A stretch of DNA of 64,000 nt, taken from Mesotaenium endlicherianum (lineage: Eukaryota; Streptophyta; Zygnematophyceae; Zygnematales; Mesotaeniaceae). A program made the translations under genes and the position numbers. Under the pieces are notes generated by a model. The model searched no databases, had not been told where the DNA came from, and was given only the letters and a program-made list of their open reading frames with translations. Shown one piece after another: positions 47,074 through 57,963 of this stretch; within the stretch, counting starts at the first letter, position 1; each line of letters opens with the position of its first letter. The stretch lies in assembly GCA_009602735.1 (NCBI GenBank), contig WELA01010047.1:106925-170924 (forward strand), written 5' to 3'.

Positions 47074-47575
47074 TGTAGTGATTTGAGTTGTAATTCATTA
47101 GTTGGCATGTATTTTAATGCTTTTGAATATATTTGGAGTAGTACTGTGTGGAGATAAGTGTGAGTAGGTACTCTAGTAACTTGGTTCATGTCCTTTGAAC
47201 CTTCCAAGGCATTTTCAAAGTTAGAGGAAGGACCTAAAAGAACTCCATGTGGCAAAAGTCAAATGTGCCATTTTTAGGTCAAAAGAACATGTGTACATAA
47301 TTCTAGAAAGAGGTGGCAAGTTTTGGGATGTGTTGGGTGCCAACACATGAACATGCACCTTCCTAGAAATCACTCATGTAGCAAGTATATAAACAGACGC
47401 TAGAACATAGAAAGACATTCCAGATCACTCTTGTACGTGCCAAATCCCAGAAATACATTAACTTTCAAAAAATCATCGCTCTTTCAAGAAGCTACCATTT
47501 GTGTTTAAAGATCCTTGTCTTAAACAGATATAGTATTTTATTTTACTAAGTACTTTATCTCTCTGTTTCACTACA
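47074..47575 (+). repeat. A5 5' LTR
   Basis: 502 bases, TGTAGTGATTTGAG to TTTCACTACA, followed by the primer-binding site. Confidence 0.9.
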
Positions 47576-47902
47576 GTGGTATCGGAACTAGGCACTTTGG
47601 TAGCACAAGAAGATGGCCGATCCTCAAGACCAACAACAAGCTTTCGAAGGAAGCCCTTCCTCTCCAAGAGACCCTCCTCCAGCGTCGATGGGAGAGCCCA
47701 CTCAAGAAAATCTGCAACAACAAGAAGCACCACAAGGAGGAGCACACCCTCCTCCAGCGCCGATGGGAGAGCCCACTCAAGGAAATCTCCAACAACAAGA
47801 AGCACCACAAGGAGGACCACCGTCAAATCCTGTGGCAGCCGCTATAGCAAAGTTGACCCCACCACAAGGAGTTCCCGCAAATGAGTGGGCAGCCTTCCTA
47901 AT

Positions 47903-48405
47903 TGTAGTGAAACAGATAGGTAAAGTACCTAGTAAAATAGAAAACTTTATCTATTCAAGACAACGATCTTTGAACACAAGTGGTAGCTTCTTGAAAGAGA
48001 GATGGCTTCTCAAAAATTAATGTATTTCTGGATTTTGGCAAGTACAAGAGCGATTCTGGAATGTCTTTCTATGTTCTAGCTCTTATGTATATACTTGCTA
48101 CATGAGTAATTTCTAGGAAGGTGTATGTTGATGTGTTGGCACCCAACACATTCCAAAACTTGCCACCTCTTTCTAGAATAATGTACACATGTCCTTTTGA
48201 CCTAAAAATGGCATATTTGACTTTTGCCACATGGAGTTCTTCTAGGTCTTTCCTCTAACTTCAAAAATGCCTTGGAAGGTTCAAAGGACATGAACCAAGT
48301 TACTAGAGTACCTATTCACACTTGATTCCACACAATACTACTCCAAATATATTTGAAAACATTAAAATATATGCAAACTAATATATTATAACTCAAATCA
48401 CTACA
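47903..48405 (-). repeat. Solo LTR of family A inside A5 gag
   Basis: A 503-base family A LTR on the minus strand with no internal sequence. A perfect 5-bp target duplication, CTAAT, flanks it (47898-47902 and 48406-48410). Solo LTRs form by recombination between the two LTRs of an inserted element. Confidence 0.93.
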
Positions 48406-48953
48406 CTAATGACCGTCCACAACCAAGTGGCTTGGCCACCTATGAAGCAACCGTGCAAGCGTCAAGAGAAGCAATGGCTGCCATGGTTTCCCCTATAGCA
48501 AGCAATGCTCAAAATCCAACCCCAGCTCAAAGGCCTCCACAAGAGCCAACGAGAGCAAGGAAACTCATCAAGCCCGGCAAACCCGACACTTTCAACCCCG
48601 GGAAAGGTGCCAACCTAAATTTATGGCTCTACCAAGTGGAGACGTACCTCACATTCCTTGAAGTACCCTCGGAGGACTACGTTCCCTTTGTCGTTACCTT
48701 ACTTAGAGCAACAACATCATGGTGGCATAACTATCAAGCGGCAATATATGAAGCTATGGAGCACCCCATGCTCCGCCAAGAGCCCCCACCATCATATGCA
48801 AGATGGGCGGATTTTCGTAAGGCCCTCAAGAAGCAATTCATTCCCATCAATACGGAGAAGATTGCCCGAGGAAAGCTCCACCATCTCAAGCAAACGACGT
48901 CCGTTCAAGAGTATACATCCAGATTTCACGCCCTCACTCTTGAGATCCCCAAC

Positions 48954-49925
48954 CACGCGCGGGTGAACTTACGGACACTTTAATTTGGCAATGGAAGTAC
49001 CATTTCGACATCGTTCCTATTTGCTCGCGACGAATTTGTGAAAGTTAAGAACGCGTTGCAGCAGCTTACTCTTTCTTCTTTGTTTTCTCTGTACACACTG
49101 TTAGCTCTTACAAGTCCTAAGTGAAAGTTAATAAGCACTTAAGGGCAAAAACCTCACAACAAAAAATAAGATTTGAGACGAAGATTCGAGTCATCTACGA
49201 CCAAATCAAAGTGGCGGATTCACAATTGTAGAACCTGTTGGAGGTGAAACTATGGCTCTTTTTGCTACACTTCTGCCCCATCAACTTCCAACACAGTTGA
49301 TTACAATGCTTGTTTTTTGTTTTGAACGAACCAGAAACGGCTTTGGATCATATTTGCCCTATAGAATTTTGGACAAAATTCGTCAGATATTTAGAGATGG
49401 TTTTGTGAGGAGGGGTACGAGCAGCCCACAATCAAGTGTGAGTGTCAACATAAGCAGCATAAGAAGGGAAAAAAAATCATATTTACTTAACTTTTGCCTT
49501 GGGGGCAGATTGGGAGCAGACTTTAGGGTTGGGAGCAAATTTAAGGATTCATTATTACTTCAACAATAAGTTTTTACTCACCTGAGAGCGAGCTGGAGAG
49601 CAATAGTAGTACAATTTTAGTACTATATTACTACTCACTCACCTCTTAACTTCATTCTTTTTAGGGGTAGGGCTAGGGTGGTTAGGACCAGGCCAAGAAG
49701 ATCGCTTTCTATGGCATAGCGTCATTCCCCAACTACTGCAACAACTATGGTGCAGCAAGAGGGGTGGGACTTTCCTAATGTCAAAAGTGCAACAAGTCAT
49801 TCATGCGGGCTGTAGAAGTGGGCCCAATCAAATGGCTTGTTAACTATAGAAGACGTGTCTATAAGAGGATAGACTCTACTCCTTAAGCAAGTGTTTGCAT
49901 TCGTGATGAGGAACGTGCCTAAGAA
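48954..49925. other. Unassigned stretch; one weak ORF
   Basis: Sequence not shared with the other elements in the window. A plus-strand frame at 49252-49569 (105 codons) starts MALFATLLPHQLPTQLITML and contains SYLPYRILDKIRQIFRDGF, with no recognised family, and could be chance. The rest has no coding signal. It may be older flanking DNA. Confidence 0.35.
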
Positions 49926-50123
49926 TGTCATGATTTATTGAGTTGAGGTTGGCGTACAAAATTGAGCTCCACATGTGTGAACCACCAACCTAGAAAGACC
50001 AACTTTGCATTGACTTTGCGCATCCATATGTTGACCCTCTCAAAATTTCCAAGTCACCAAAGTGTAGCGCGTCGAAGCATCTTCCGAATGGCACCAGTTT
50101 CGCGTCATTTGGTCAAGTATCGA
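49926..50123 (+). repeat. Second copy of the C leader terminus
   Basis: About 200 bases starting TGTCATGATTTATTGAGT and matching 25169-25370 with scattered differences. It is cut by the LTR of A6. It shows that C's left end is a repeated terminus and that C relatives were active in this genome. Confidence 0.75.
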
Positions 50124-50625
50124 TCTAGTGAAATAGATAGACAAAGTACTTAATAAAATAGAATACTTTATCTATTCAAGACAAGGATCTTTGAACACAA
50201 GTGGTAGCTTCTTGAAAGAGAGATGGCTTCTTGATAGTTAATATACTCCTAAAATTTGGCAAGTACAAGAGTGATTCTCCAATGTCTTTCTATGTTCTAG
50301 CTCTTGTTTATATACTCGCTACATAAGTAATTTCTAGGAAGGTGTATGTTGATGTGTTGGCACCCAATACATCCCAAAACTTGCCACCTCTTTCAAGAAT
50401 AATGAACACATGTCCTTTTGACCTAAAAATGGCACATTTGACTTTTGCCACATGGAGTTCTTCTAGGTCCTTCCTCTAACTACGAAAATGCCTTAGAAGG
50501 TTCAAAGGACATGAACCAAGTCACTAGAGTATCGATTCACACTTGACTCCACACGATACTACTCCAATATATTCAAAAATATTAAAATACATGCAAACTA
50601 GTACATTATAACTTAAATCACTACA
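50124..50625 (-). repeat. A6 3' LTR
   Basis: About 502 bases of family A LTR. The outermost bases at 50124-50128 differ from the family ending and overlap a word shared with the C leader, so this border is uncertain by a few bases. Confidence 0.88.
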
Positions 50626-52130
50626 TCACCCCCCCGAAAGAAAAAGCGACGTCTCGGCGCGTCAAGTCAGGTCTTACACATGTGGAGCAGACTAGTCAAC
50701 AATTTCAAGTCAGATGCCACATATGTGAAGAGGACTAGTCAAAGGCGCCAAGTCAGGTGCTACACATGTAAGGTAGACTAGGCAAGGTCGTAGGTGGTGT
50801 GACCTTATTGGCTAGCCTACTCCTTCATGATAAATAAAATTGTACATGTTGGTCCAGAATCTGCCACGAATTCAAAAATTCATAGCAGCCACAAAACTGC
50901 TCCAAATCTAAAAATTCTAGTGCCAAACACATCGCGTTGAAGAATTTTACCGGATCACTAAATTTGAGAGCATTCTAATTTTTGGAGTGTCGTTGAGAGC
51001 TGAGAGAGTAGGCACTCCTGCAAATCTGTGTAGATACTTCTGAAAATCATAAGTCCTTCAAACTCTGCAAAGTAAGTCTCAAAATGGGCGCTATAAGATG
51101 TTCTACCAGAGTCTTGAGTTTCAGAGCATTCCAAGTTCAGGGGAGGGCACAATGCCAGAAGGCATATTCTGCCCTAATAATCCCAGCAGCCTGACCCCCT
51201 GCTACTTAGAGCATCATATCTCTCTTATCACTGCTCCAAATTGAGCATACTTGGACTCCAAATGATTGGCTACTCATGGACTACAGCAAGGTAAATTTTC
51301 AGAATTGATTATGGAGAGACCTATTACCAGTAGCAGTTTTAGTTTTTTGTCTTGAAGCTGCGAGAAGAGACAAGTGTCTAATGTCATTTTTTCCTCATTC
51401 TTGTTCTTGCAGGCTGCCTCCAAGGGGTCTTCTGCTGCTTCTTGATGGCGGCAGGCTGCCTCCCTGAAGTTGTTGGGCTTGTAGTAGAGAGACTTGGGGC
51501 TGGTCCAAGATGGGAGTTGGCGGCATGCAAGCGCTTCAACTTTCTCTGAACTTTGTCAGGGTAGTGCGCCGCCACCCAACTATTCTCCGAATCTAGATGT
51601 TCTTTCCACTTGATCAAGTATTGCTGCTGTCTCCTGAAATTTCTCATAGCCATTATGTCTTCCACTTTGCACTCCAAATCATCATCCACTATTATCGGGG
51701 CTGGTGGGGTTGTCACACGTCCTGAGAACCTGTTGTCGGGTTGCACATATGGCTTGAAGAGGGAAGCGTGGAATACGGGGTTGATGTGGATAGTCTGGGG
51801 AAGTTCTAGCTTGAAAGCAACGGGGTTGACTCGCCGGATAATCTTGAAGGGTCCCAAATACCTGGGAGAGAACTTGCTGCCAGCAGGCCTATTGTTTAGA
51901 GAAATATTTTTGGCAGATAGTAACACATTGTCACCCACTCTTTACGTAATTTCACTTCTGTACCTGTTTGCGATTCTTGCTTGAGCATCTTGCGCCTGTT
52001 GTAAAGCTTTTTTCGGTGCTGTACGGGCCGCTTCTAATGTCTCCATAAAATCTGTTGCTGCAGGTACTTCATCATGGCCAGCCGTGAAGCTCAGCGGCGT
52101 GGTTGGATGGAAGCCATAGTTGAGGAAGAA

Positions 52131-53490
52131 TGGGAACTCTTGGGTACAGGCCTGCGTTGTGTTGTTGTAGGCAAACTCCAGGGGGCTCAAGTACATGTCT
52201 CAATCTTGCTCTAGAGTAGACACGTAGGCCTTAAGAGAGGTCTATAGGGTACGATTCATACGCTTGGTTTGCCCATCTGATTGCGGGTGATAGGCAGTGG
52301 ACATAACGAGCGATGTACCCAAGTTTATGCAGTTTATGTCTTCCTCTTTGCGCTCCAAATGATCATCCACTATTATCGGGGCTGGTGGGGTTGTCACACA
52401 TCCTGAGAACTTGTTGTCGGGTTGCACATATGGCTTGAAGAGGGAAGCGTGGAATACGGGGTCAATGTGCATAGTCTTGGGTAGTTCTAGCTTGAAAGCA
52501 ACGGGGTTGACTTGCTGGACAATCTTGAAGGGTCCCAAATCTTGGGAGAGAACTTGCTGCCGGCAGGCCTGTTGTTCAGGGCAATATTTTTAGATGATAG
52601 TAACACGTTGTCACCCACTCTGTACGTAATTTCTCTTCTGGATCTGTTTGCGACTCTTGCTTGAGCATCTTGCGCGTGTTGTAGAGCTTTCTTCGCTGCT
52701 GTAAGGGCTGCTTCTAATGTCTCCATAAAATCTGTGGCTGCAGGTACTTCATCATGGCCAGCCGTGAAGCTCAGCGGCGTGGTTGGATGGAAGCCATAGT
52801 TGAGGAAGAATGGGAACTCTTGGGTACAGGCCTGCGTTGTGTTGTTGTAGGCAAACTCCAGGGGGCTCAAGTACATGTCTCAATCTTGCTCTAGAGTAGA
52901 CACGTAGGCCTTAAGAGAGGTCTATAGGGTACGATTCATACGCTTGGTTTGCCCATCTGATTGCGGGTGATAGGCAGTGGACATAACGAGCGATGTACCC
53001 AAGTTTATGCAGTTTATGTCTTCCTCTTTGCGCTCCAAATGATCATCCACTATTATCGGGGCTGGTGGGGTTGTCACACATCCTGAGAACTTGTTGTCGG
53101 GTTGCACATATGGCTTGAAGAGGGAAGCGTGGAATACGGGGTCAATGTGCATAGTCTGGGGAAGTTCTAGCTTGAAAGCAACGGGGTTGACTTGCTGGAC
53201 AATCTTGAAGGGTCCCAAATCTTGGGAGAGAACTTGCTGCCGGCAGGCCTGTTGTTCAGGGCAATATTTTTAGATGATAGTAACACGTTGTCACCCACTC
53301 TGTACGTAATTTCTCTTCTGGATCTGTTTGCGACTCTTGCTTGAGCATCTTGCGCGTGTTGTAGAGCTTTCTTCGCTGCTGTAAGGGCTGCTTCTAATGT
53401 CTCCATAAAATCTGTGGCTGCAGGTACTTTATCATGGCCAGCCGTGAAGCTCAGTGGCGTGGTCGGATGGAAGCCATAGTGGAGGAAGAA
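52131..53490 (-). repeat. 680-base tandem duplication within A6
   Basis: Landmarks repeat exactly 680 bases apart: CAAGTTTATGCAGTTTATG near 52321 and 53001, and GGGTACAGGCCTGCG near 52141 and 52821. Each unit spans the end of the integrase and the start of the chromodomain region. The two units are nearly identical, so the duplication is much younger than A6. Confidence 0.85.
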
Positions 53491-53681
53491 TGGTAGAGGC
53501 CTGCGTAGTGTTGTTGTAGGCAAACTCGAGGTAGGTCAAGTACATGTCCCAGTCTTGCTCCAGGGTAGAAGGCCTTTAGAGAGGTCTTTAGGGTACGATT
53601 CATACGCTCGGTTTGCCCATCTAATTGTGGGTGGTAGGTAGTAGACATATCCAACGATGTACCCAAGTTCTTGAAGAGATT

Positions 53682-54240
53682 GCAAAAAGCGTCGTATCGT
53701 GATTCAATTACTTCGCAAAAGTATGACATAAATATTCATAAAGGTACTTTGAATAATTATGAGATGATAACCTAATTAGTTATTGTTTGATTAAGTTATT
53801 TTGATTGTCATTGTTCCGGATAATGCACAGTCACAAATTTTGGATTTACGACCAGTTGTTAATACGAACAAACAGTCGTAAAAGTCAAATGAAACATAAT
53901 ACTCAAAGCAACTTTGCATTCGAGCGGATTCAAACCCGCGACCTGTCGTTTGGAACATTCACACCTAACCGGTTGGCGAAGTAGTTTTTATAACTATCGA
54001 TTCATGACAAAAAGCATGTGTACGCGACTCCGCAAACAATTGCGACATTTCGGAAAGTAGCGAGAACGCGAAAACGCCTGTTTGGCGCGAAACTATTTTT
54101 TGAAACCGTCGAAAAGTCTCCAAACGGCCAAACAGCGCATTCCGAGCATTCAACCGAAATAGGTTGTACCTCTTTGCCTGTTTTTGTTGACATGAACCAG
54201 TGCCCTAGGTGGTGACTTGAAGCACTCCAGTGCCTCACGT
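53682..54240. other. AT-rich stretch before element D
   Basis: No coding sequence seen. It holds a tRNA-like piece (53921-53985) and probably the upstream part of the element D LTR, whose start I cannot place. Confidence 0.4.
53921..53985 (-). repeat. tRNA-derived SINE-like piece S1
   Basis: On the minus strand an A-box-like word (TCGCCAACCGG, about 53968-53978) lies about 40 bases before a good B box (CGGGTTTGAATCC, 53926-53938), the internal RNA polymerase III promoter layout of tRNAs. No acceptor stem closes, so it is not a working tRNA. It is either a SINE head or a tRNA pseudogene. Confidence 0.5.
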
Positions 54241-54429
54241 CGTGCAGGTATAAATACCTGCAGAGTCATTGTGAGTGCAACTCTCACAAACGCACATTCC
54301 ACGTTAGTATTCATTTTTGCTTTCTTGAGGATTTGTCAGTTTGCACAAGTATATAGATTACTTTCCACTTCATTTAAATATTCCTTGAATACCAAGGAAA
54401 GATCCTTTAAAAAAGCAAAAATGTTACAT

Positions 54430-54441
54430 TGGTATTGGAGT
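54430..54441 (+). other. D primer-binding site
   Basis: TGGTATTGGAGT just after an LTR-type end TGTTACA; initiator Met type, like families A and B. Confidence 0.65.
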
Positions 54442-54640
54442 CGATCTCCGTTTCTTCAAGGACTTTATCTTTTTTGTAGTGGTTGGAAAATATATTTTGG
54501 GGCAATTTTCGTATTGGAAAGGTCACCCATCCTAGTGTTGCACTAACCCAACAATCGCTTACCTTGTTTTGACGGGATTTTTTTCTCTCTCTTCCGGCGC
54601 TATCTCGGCTTCCATATGGAGGGCAAAAATGGTGCCTAGG

Positions 54641-54676
54641 CTGCTGCTGCTGCTGCTGCCGCCGCCGCTGCTGTTG
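54641..54676. repeat. CTG/CCG triplet repeat
   Basis: (CTG)6 followed by CCG and CTG variants inside the D gag leader; it would code a Leu-rich or Ala/Ala-like run depending on frame. Confidence 0.8.
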
Positions 54677-56403
54677 CTCTTTCCGTTCTTGTCGTCAACG
54701 TCGACGATGCTGAAGGACTGCCCAACGAACCAATTTCATCGCGCACTTTCCAGCTGACAATTTTACAACGCTTCACGGTCTTGACAACTGATTGTCAAAC
54801 CATGACAATGGCTCTAAGCACCTTGTCCAATGTCCTTGGTCGTACAGAAGACCGTGTTAATCTTGCTGAGGCTACTTATACTGAGTTGGCCGACCTTGTC
54901 ACTCGCTTCGTTGCTGCCATGGACACTCACCCTTCGATTGGTCTTATCTTACAGGCTGCCCAAGGGATGCCGGGTCCATCAGGGACCGCCGGCGACAACG
55001 CCAACCCGCCAATTCCGCCCGCCATCCTTGGGTAGGCCGCGGCACCAACGCCTTGTTCACTCTGGCACACCCGATATAAATATACTTCGAAATGAATTTA
55101 TTTGTATGCAAGTGTTGATCTTTGTTGAGTTCTTGGAACTCGAGTGCATCCATGATACCATGTTCTTGCACTTTCAGCCGCATGATCCTAACCTTGCCAA
55201 GTGTTACGCACACTTATCTTGCTTACGAAAAATGCACCAGTGTTGTGCACCAATTTATATTGCTGCAGTTACAAAAAAACGCTTGTACTCTAACCCGAGT
55301 ACTCGGTTTCAAGCGCGATCGGCAATGCAAAATGGGATTTTGATAAAGGACCTCCATATTTCCCACATTCCTCTTAAGGCGAGATCATTGCTAGTGATGC
55401 ATAATGCTTCTTTGGGGTTAAGTATGACATTTGAAGCAAAAGTTTTAGACAAATTATGTTTTACAATCATTGATTCAGGTGCATCAGTGAGCTTCATTAG
55501 TGCACGTTTTGAACAAGGGATGAAGTTGCTTCCAATACTCAAGGACGAGACCCTTCGCCCTGGCGATGGCTCGTTAGCTTGTAATTTTTGAACGATTAAA
55601 TTACTGCTCAGCGTGAAGTCCTTTCATGGGCGTGTACAATTCTACGTTATTGAATTGCCACCTGGAATTGACGAGGTTTTGGGTAGCAATTGGCTTACGC
55701 AAACAAGTGCATTGCTTGACTTTAGTCAAAGACATGCCTTGTACGCAAGGAGACCAGGAAGATCACTGTTCAGTCCCTTAAGCCCGATAAGGCCTTGGAA
55801 AGTCCTTCGGAGACTATTTTGTTGTTTATAAAGCAAGTTCAACGTTTGGCAAAGCAAAGTCAAAATATTTACTATGGATTACTACGACCCGATTCCCCAG
55901 CAACAACAACTACGCTCTTTACGGAAGAGCCGATGTTAGACGTTACTGGTCATGAGGACACACTCACATCTGAACTTTTTAATCTTTTGCAAAAGTACAA
56001 GTCAATGTTTCCGAGTGAAATACCAGCCGGGCTTCCGCCTGATAGGGGTATTGGACATACAATCCCTCTCATTCCCGATTCTCAATCGACTTGGCAACCA
56101 ATTTATCGCCTAAGCCCGTTGGAGATGAATGAAATGAAGGACCAAATTACGGACTTGCTTGAGAAAGGATGGATTGAGCTGAGCTCTTTTCCATTCGGGG
56201 CGCCCATTCTACTTGTTCAGAAGAAAGATAGGTTGCTTAGAATGTGCATTGATTAGCGTGCGTTGAACAATATATTGGTCAAGAATCGCTATTCGTTGCC
56301 TCGCATTGATGATTTGTTTAATTCGGTGCAGGGGGCATGCGTGTTCTCCTTGCTCGATTTAGCCCAAGGCTATCATCAAATTCGAGTCACACCAAAGGAT
56401 ATC

Positions 56404-56575
56404 CAGGGTTACGCCGTACGCTTGTACGCTTAGTTCGACTAGTACGCTAGTTCGCTTAGTACGGTGTTAAAAAAAAAGGACTAGTTCGCTTAGTACGCCA
56501 AGTCACGACGGCGTCGACGTCAAGTAGCTACGACGTCGACGTCTGATATCGGTCGCACGTGTACAAATACCACGT
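56404..56575. repeat. Subterminal short repeats (GTACGCTTAGT type)
   Basis: Clustered words TACGCTTAGT, CTAGTACGCTAG and CTAGTTCGCTTAGTACG (the last twice, near 56447 and 56482), followed by GACGTCGACGTC palindromes. Short repeats near the ends are typical binding sites for hAT and CACTA transposases. Confidence 0.5.
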
Positions 56576-56694
56576 CGTGTCAGACTTTTGTTTTTCTTCA
56601 AAATGGCAAAAAAAAAATCCGTGCGTTTTCGAAATTTTTTAACTGCCCGATTTGAAATGAAGATTAGCGAAAACTTGATCAAACTAAATCCATC

Positions 56695-56775
56695 AGAGCG
56701 TCACCGGTCGGGTTTGAACTCCCGCCACCAGGTGCAGGGTTTAGAGAGCTAACCGAAGTGCCATGCACGATTCTA
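56695..56775 (-). repeat. tRNA-derived SINE-like piece S2
   Basis: Minus strand: A box TGGCACTTCGGTTAGC (56748-56763) and B box GGGAGTTCAAACCC (56710-56723), about 40 bases apart. It shares GGTGGCGGG before the B box with S3, so the two belong to one family. No closed acceptor stem. Confidence 0.55.
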
Positions 56776-56849
56776 TGGCAGGCCGGTCTTTGTTGCATTC
56801 TAGTTAGCATTCACTATCCATTGAGAAGAAAGAATTATGGTACGCCTCA

Positions 56850-56930
56850 CGTATCAGGCGCAACCCAACGGATTTGATCCCCCGCCACCGTATGCAAGGA
56901 GCGATGCTTTACCACGCTGCCACACGCTGA
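56850..56930 (-). repeat. tRNA-derived SINE-like piece S3, Ala-like
   Basis: Minus strand: a strong A box TGGCAGCGTGGTAAAGC (56906-56922) and B box GGGGATCAAATCC (56870-56882), with CTTGCAT between them as in the anticodon loop of tRNA-Ala(TGC). The acceptor stem does not pair, so it is a SINE head or tRNA pseudogene. Confidence 0.6.
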
Positions 56931-57015
56931 ATCTTACGTAAGCTGTTTTTCCTTTGGACAATGAAATGACCCGTTGTCCATGAATAATGTCGACGGCATT
57001 TATCGCTCCAATTCT

Positions 57016-57915
57016 GGGAGGGCCGCTTAGCAGAGCTGTTCCTTGTACTTCCTAATTGATTTATTAGTTGAACAAGAACAGTCAGGAGTATCATTACTAC
57101 TTTATCGAGTAGAATAAGCTTGAAGGAAGAGGTGTATACATGATTCAAACTCTTAACAAGCATGTGTAAGAAATAAGAAGTTCTTATATATGCCATAGTT
57201 AAGAGTGACTGAAATTTGATTTCTCGACAAAACGTCTAACCATGGGAGGGCCGCTTAGTAGAGCATGTTTTCTGTACTTTCTAACTATTTTATGAGTTCA
57301 ATAAGAAGGCTTAGTAGCATCATTGCTTCTTAATGGAGTATAATAAGCTTCAATGAACAAGTGTGAAGAAGATTCGAACTCTTAAGAAGCATGTATAACC
57401 ACAACAAGTACCTATAAATGCTATGTTTAAGAGTGATTGACTTATTCACAAAAAGTCTAACACTAGGAGGGCTGCTTAGCAGAGCATATTTTTGTACTTT
57501 GTAATTATTTTATTAGTTCAATAAGGAGGCTTAGAAGTATCATTGCTTCTTAATGGAGCACAATAAGCTTGAATGAAGAAGTACAAAGACAATTCAAACT
57601 CTAAACAAGCATGTATAAGAACTAAGAAGTACCTATATATGCTACTTTTAAGATTGAGTGAAATTTGACTTATCGACCAAAAGTCCAACACTGAGACAGC
57701 CGCTAGGCAGAGCATTGTTTTTGTACTTCCTATCTTATTTATTAGTAAAATAAGAAGGCTTAGCAATATTATAGCATTTTGATCGGGTATGATAAGCTTT
57801 AATAAAGAAGTGTAAAGAAGATGCAAACTCTTAACAAGCGTGTATAAGATCTAAAGTACTTATAATTGCCAAATTTAATAGAGAGTGAAGTGTGACTAAG
57901 CCAAAAAAAGTGAGT
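57016..57915. repeat. ~225-base tandem repeat, four diverged copies
   Basis: Units start near 57016, 57244, 57465 and 57693, each opening with GGGAGGGCCGCTTAGCAGAG or a variant and containing AATAAGCTT and AACAAGCATGTATAAG. The copies differ at many positions, so the array is old. Apparent open frames on the minus strand here are by-products of the repeat. Confidence 0.85.
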
Positions 57916-57963
57916 GAGAATACATGCTACCTCTACTACATACATGTTAGCTGACAGACACAT

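Larger units (their letters stand above)
47074..48953 (+). mobile_element. A5: Ty3/gypsy fragment, 5' LTR and part of gag (family A)
   Basis: 5' LTR 47074-47575, primer site 47577-47588 (TGGTATCGGAAC) and gag starting MADPQDQQQ at 47613, interrupted by a solo LTR (47903-48405) and resuming to 48953, where family A similarity stops. The leader carries the [13 protein letters not shown] repeat as in A3. Broken, with about three breaks. The 5' LTR abuts B2 gag. Confidence 0.9.
50124..53681 (-). mobile_element. A6: Ty3/gypsy fragment with internal tandem duplication (family A)
   Basis: Minus-strand copy: 3' LTR 50124-50625, C run of the polypurine tract, ~750-base non-coding region, chromodomain and integrase carboxyl region from 51384, then two further near-copies of the integrase/chromodomain block spaced 680 bases apart. 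Similarity to family A ends at 53681 inside the integrase region. Broken, with several breaks. Confidence 0.88.
54241..56403 (+). mobile_element. D: Ty3/gypsy fragment (third family)
   Basis: A TATAAATA box (about 54251), end of an LTR at 54428, primer site TGGTATTGGAGT (54430-54441), gag-like start (MALSTLSNVLGRTEDRVN), retropepsin (TIIDSGASVSFIS near 55465; DEVLGSNWLTQTSALLDF) and the first half of reverse transcriptase (SSFPFGAPILLVQKKD; YHQIRVTPKD). It stops inside reverse transcriptase at 56403, where the hAT element appears to begin. The LTR start is unknown. Broken, with several breaks. Confidence 0.75.

Noticed and set aside
56850-56930. Working tRNA-Ala gene.
   Set aside because: A and B boxes are good but the acceptor stem does not pair and the T arm is imperfect, so a SINE head or tRNA pseudogene is more likely.
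57518-57826. Minus-strand open frame with hydrophobic stretches.
   Set aside because: It lies within the ~225-base tandem array and recurs in diverged form in the other units, so it is a by-product of the repeat.
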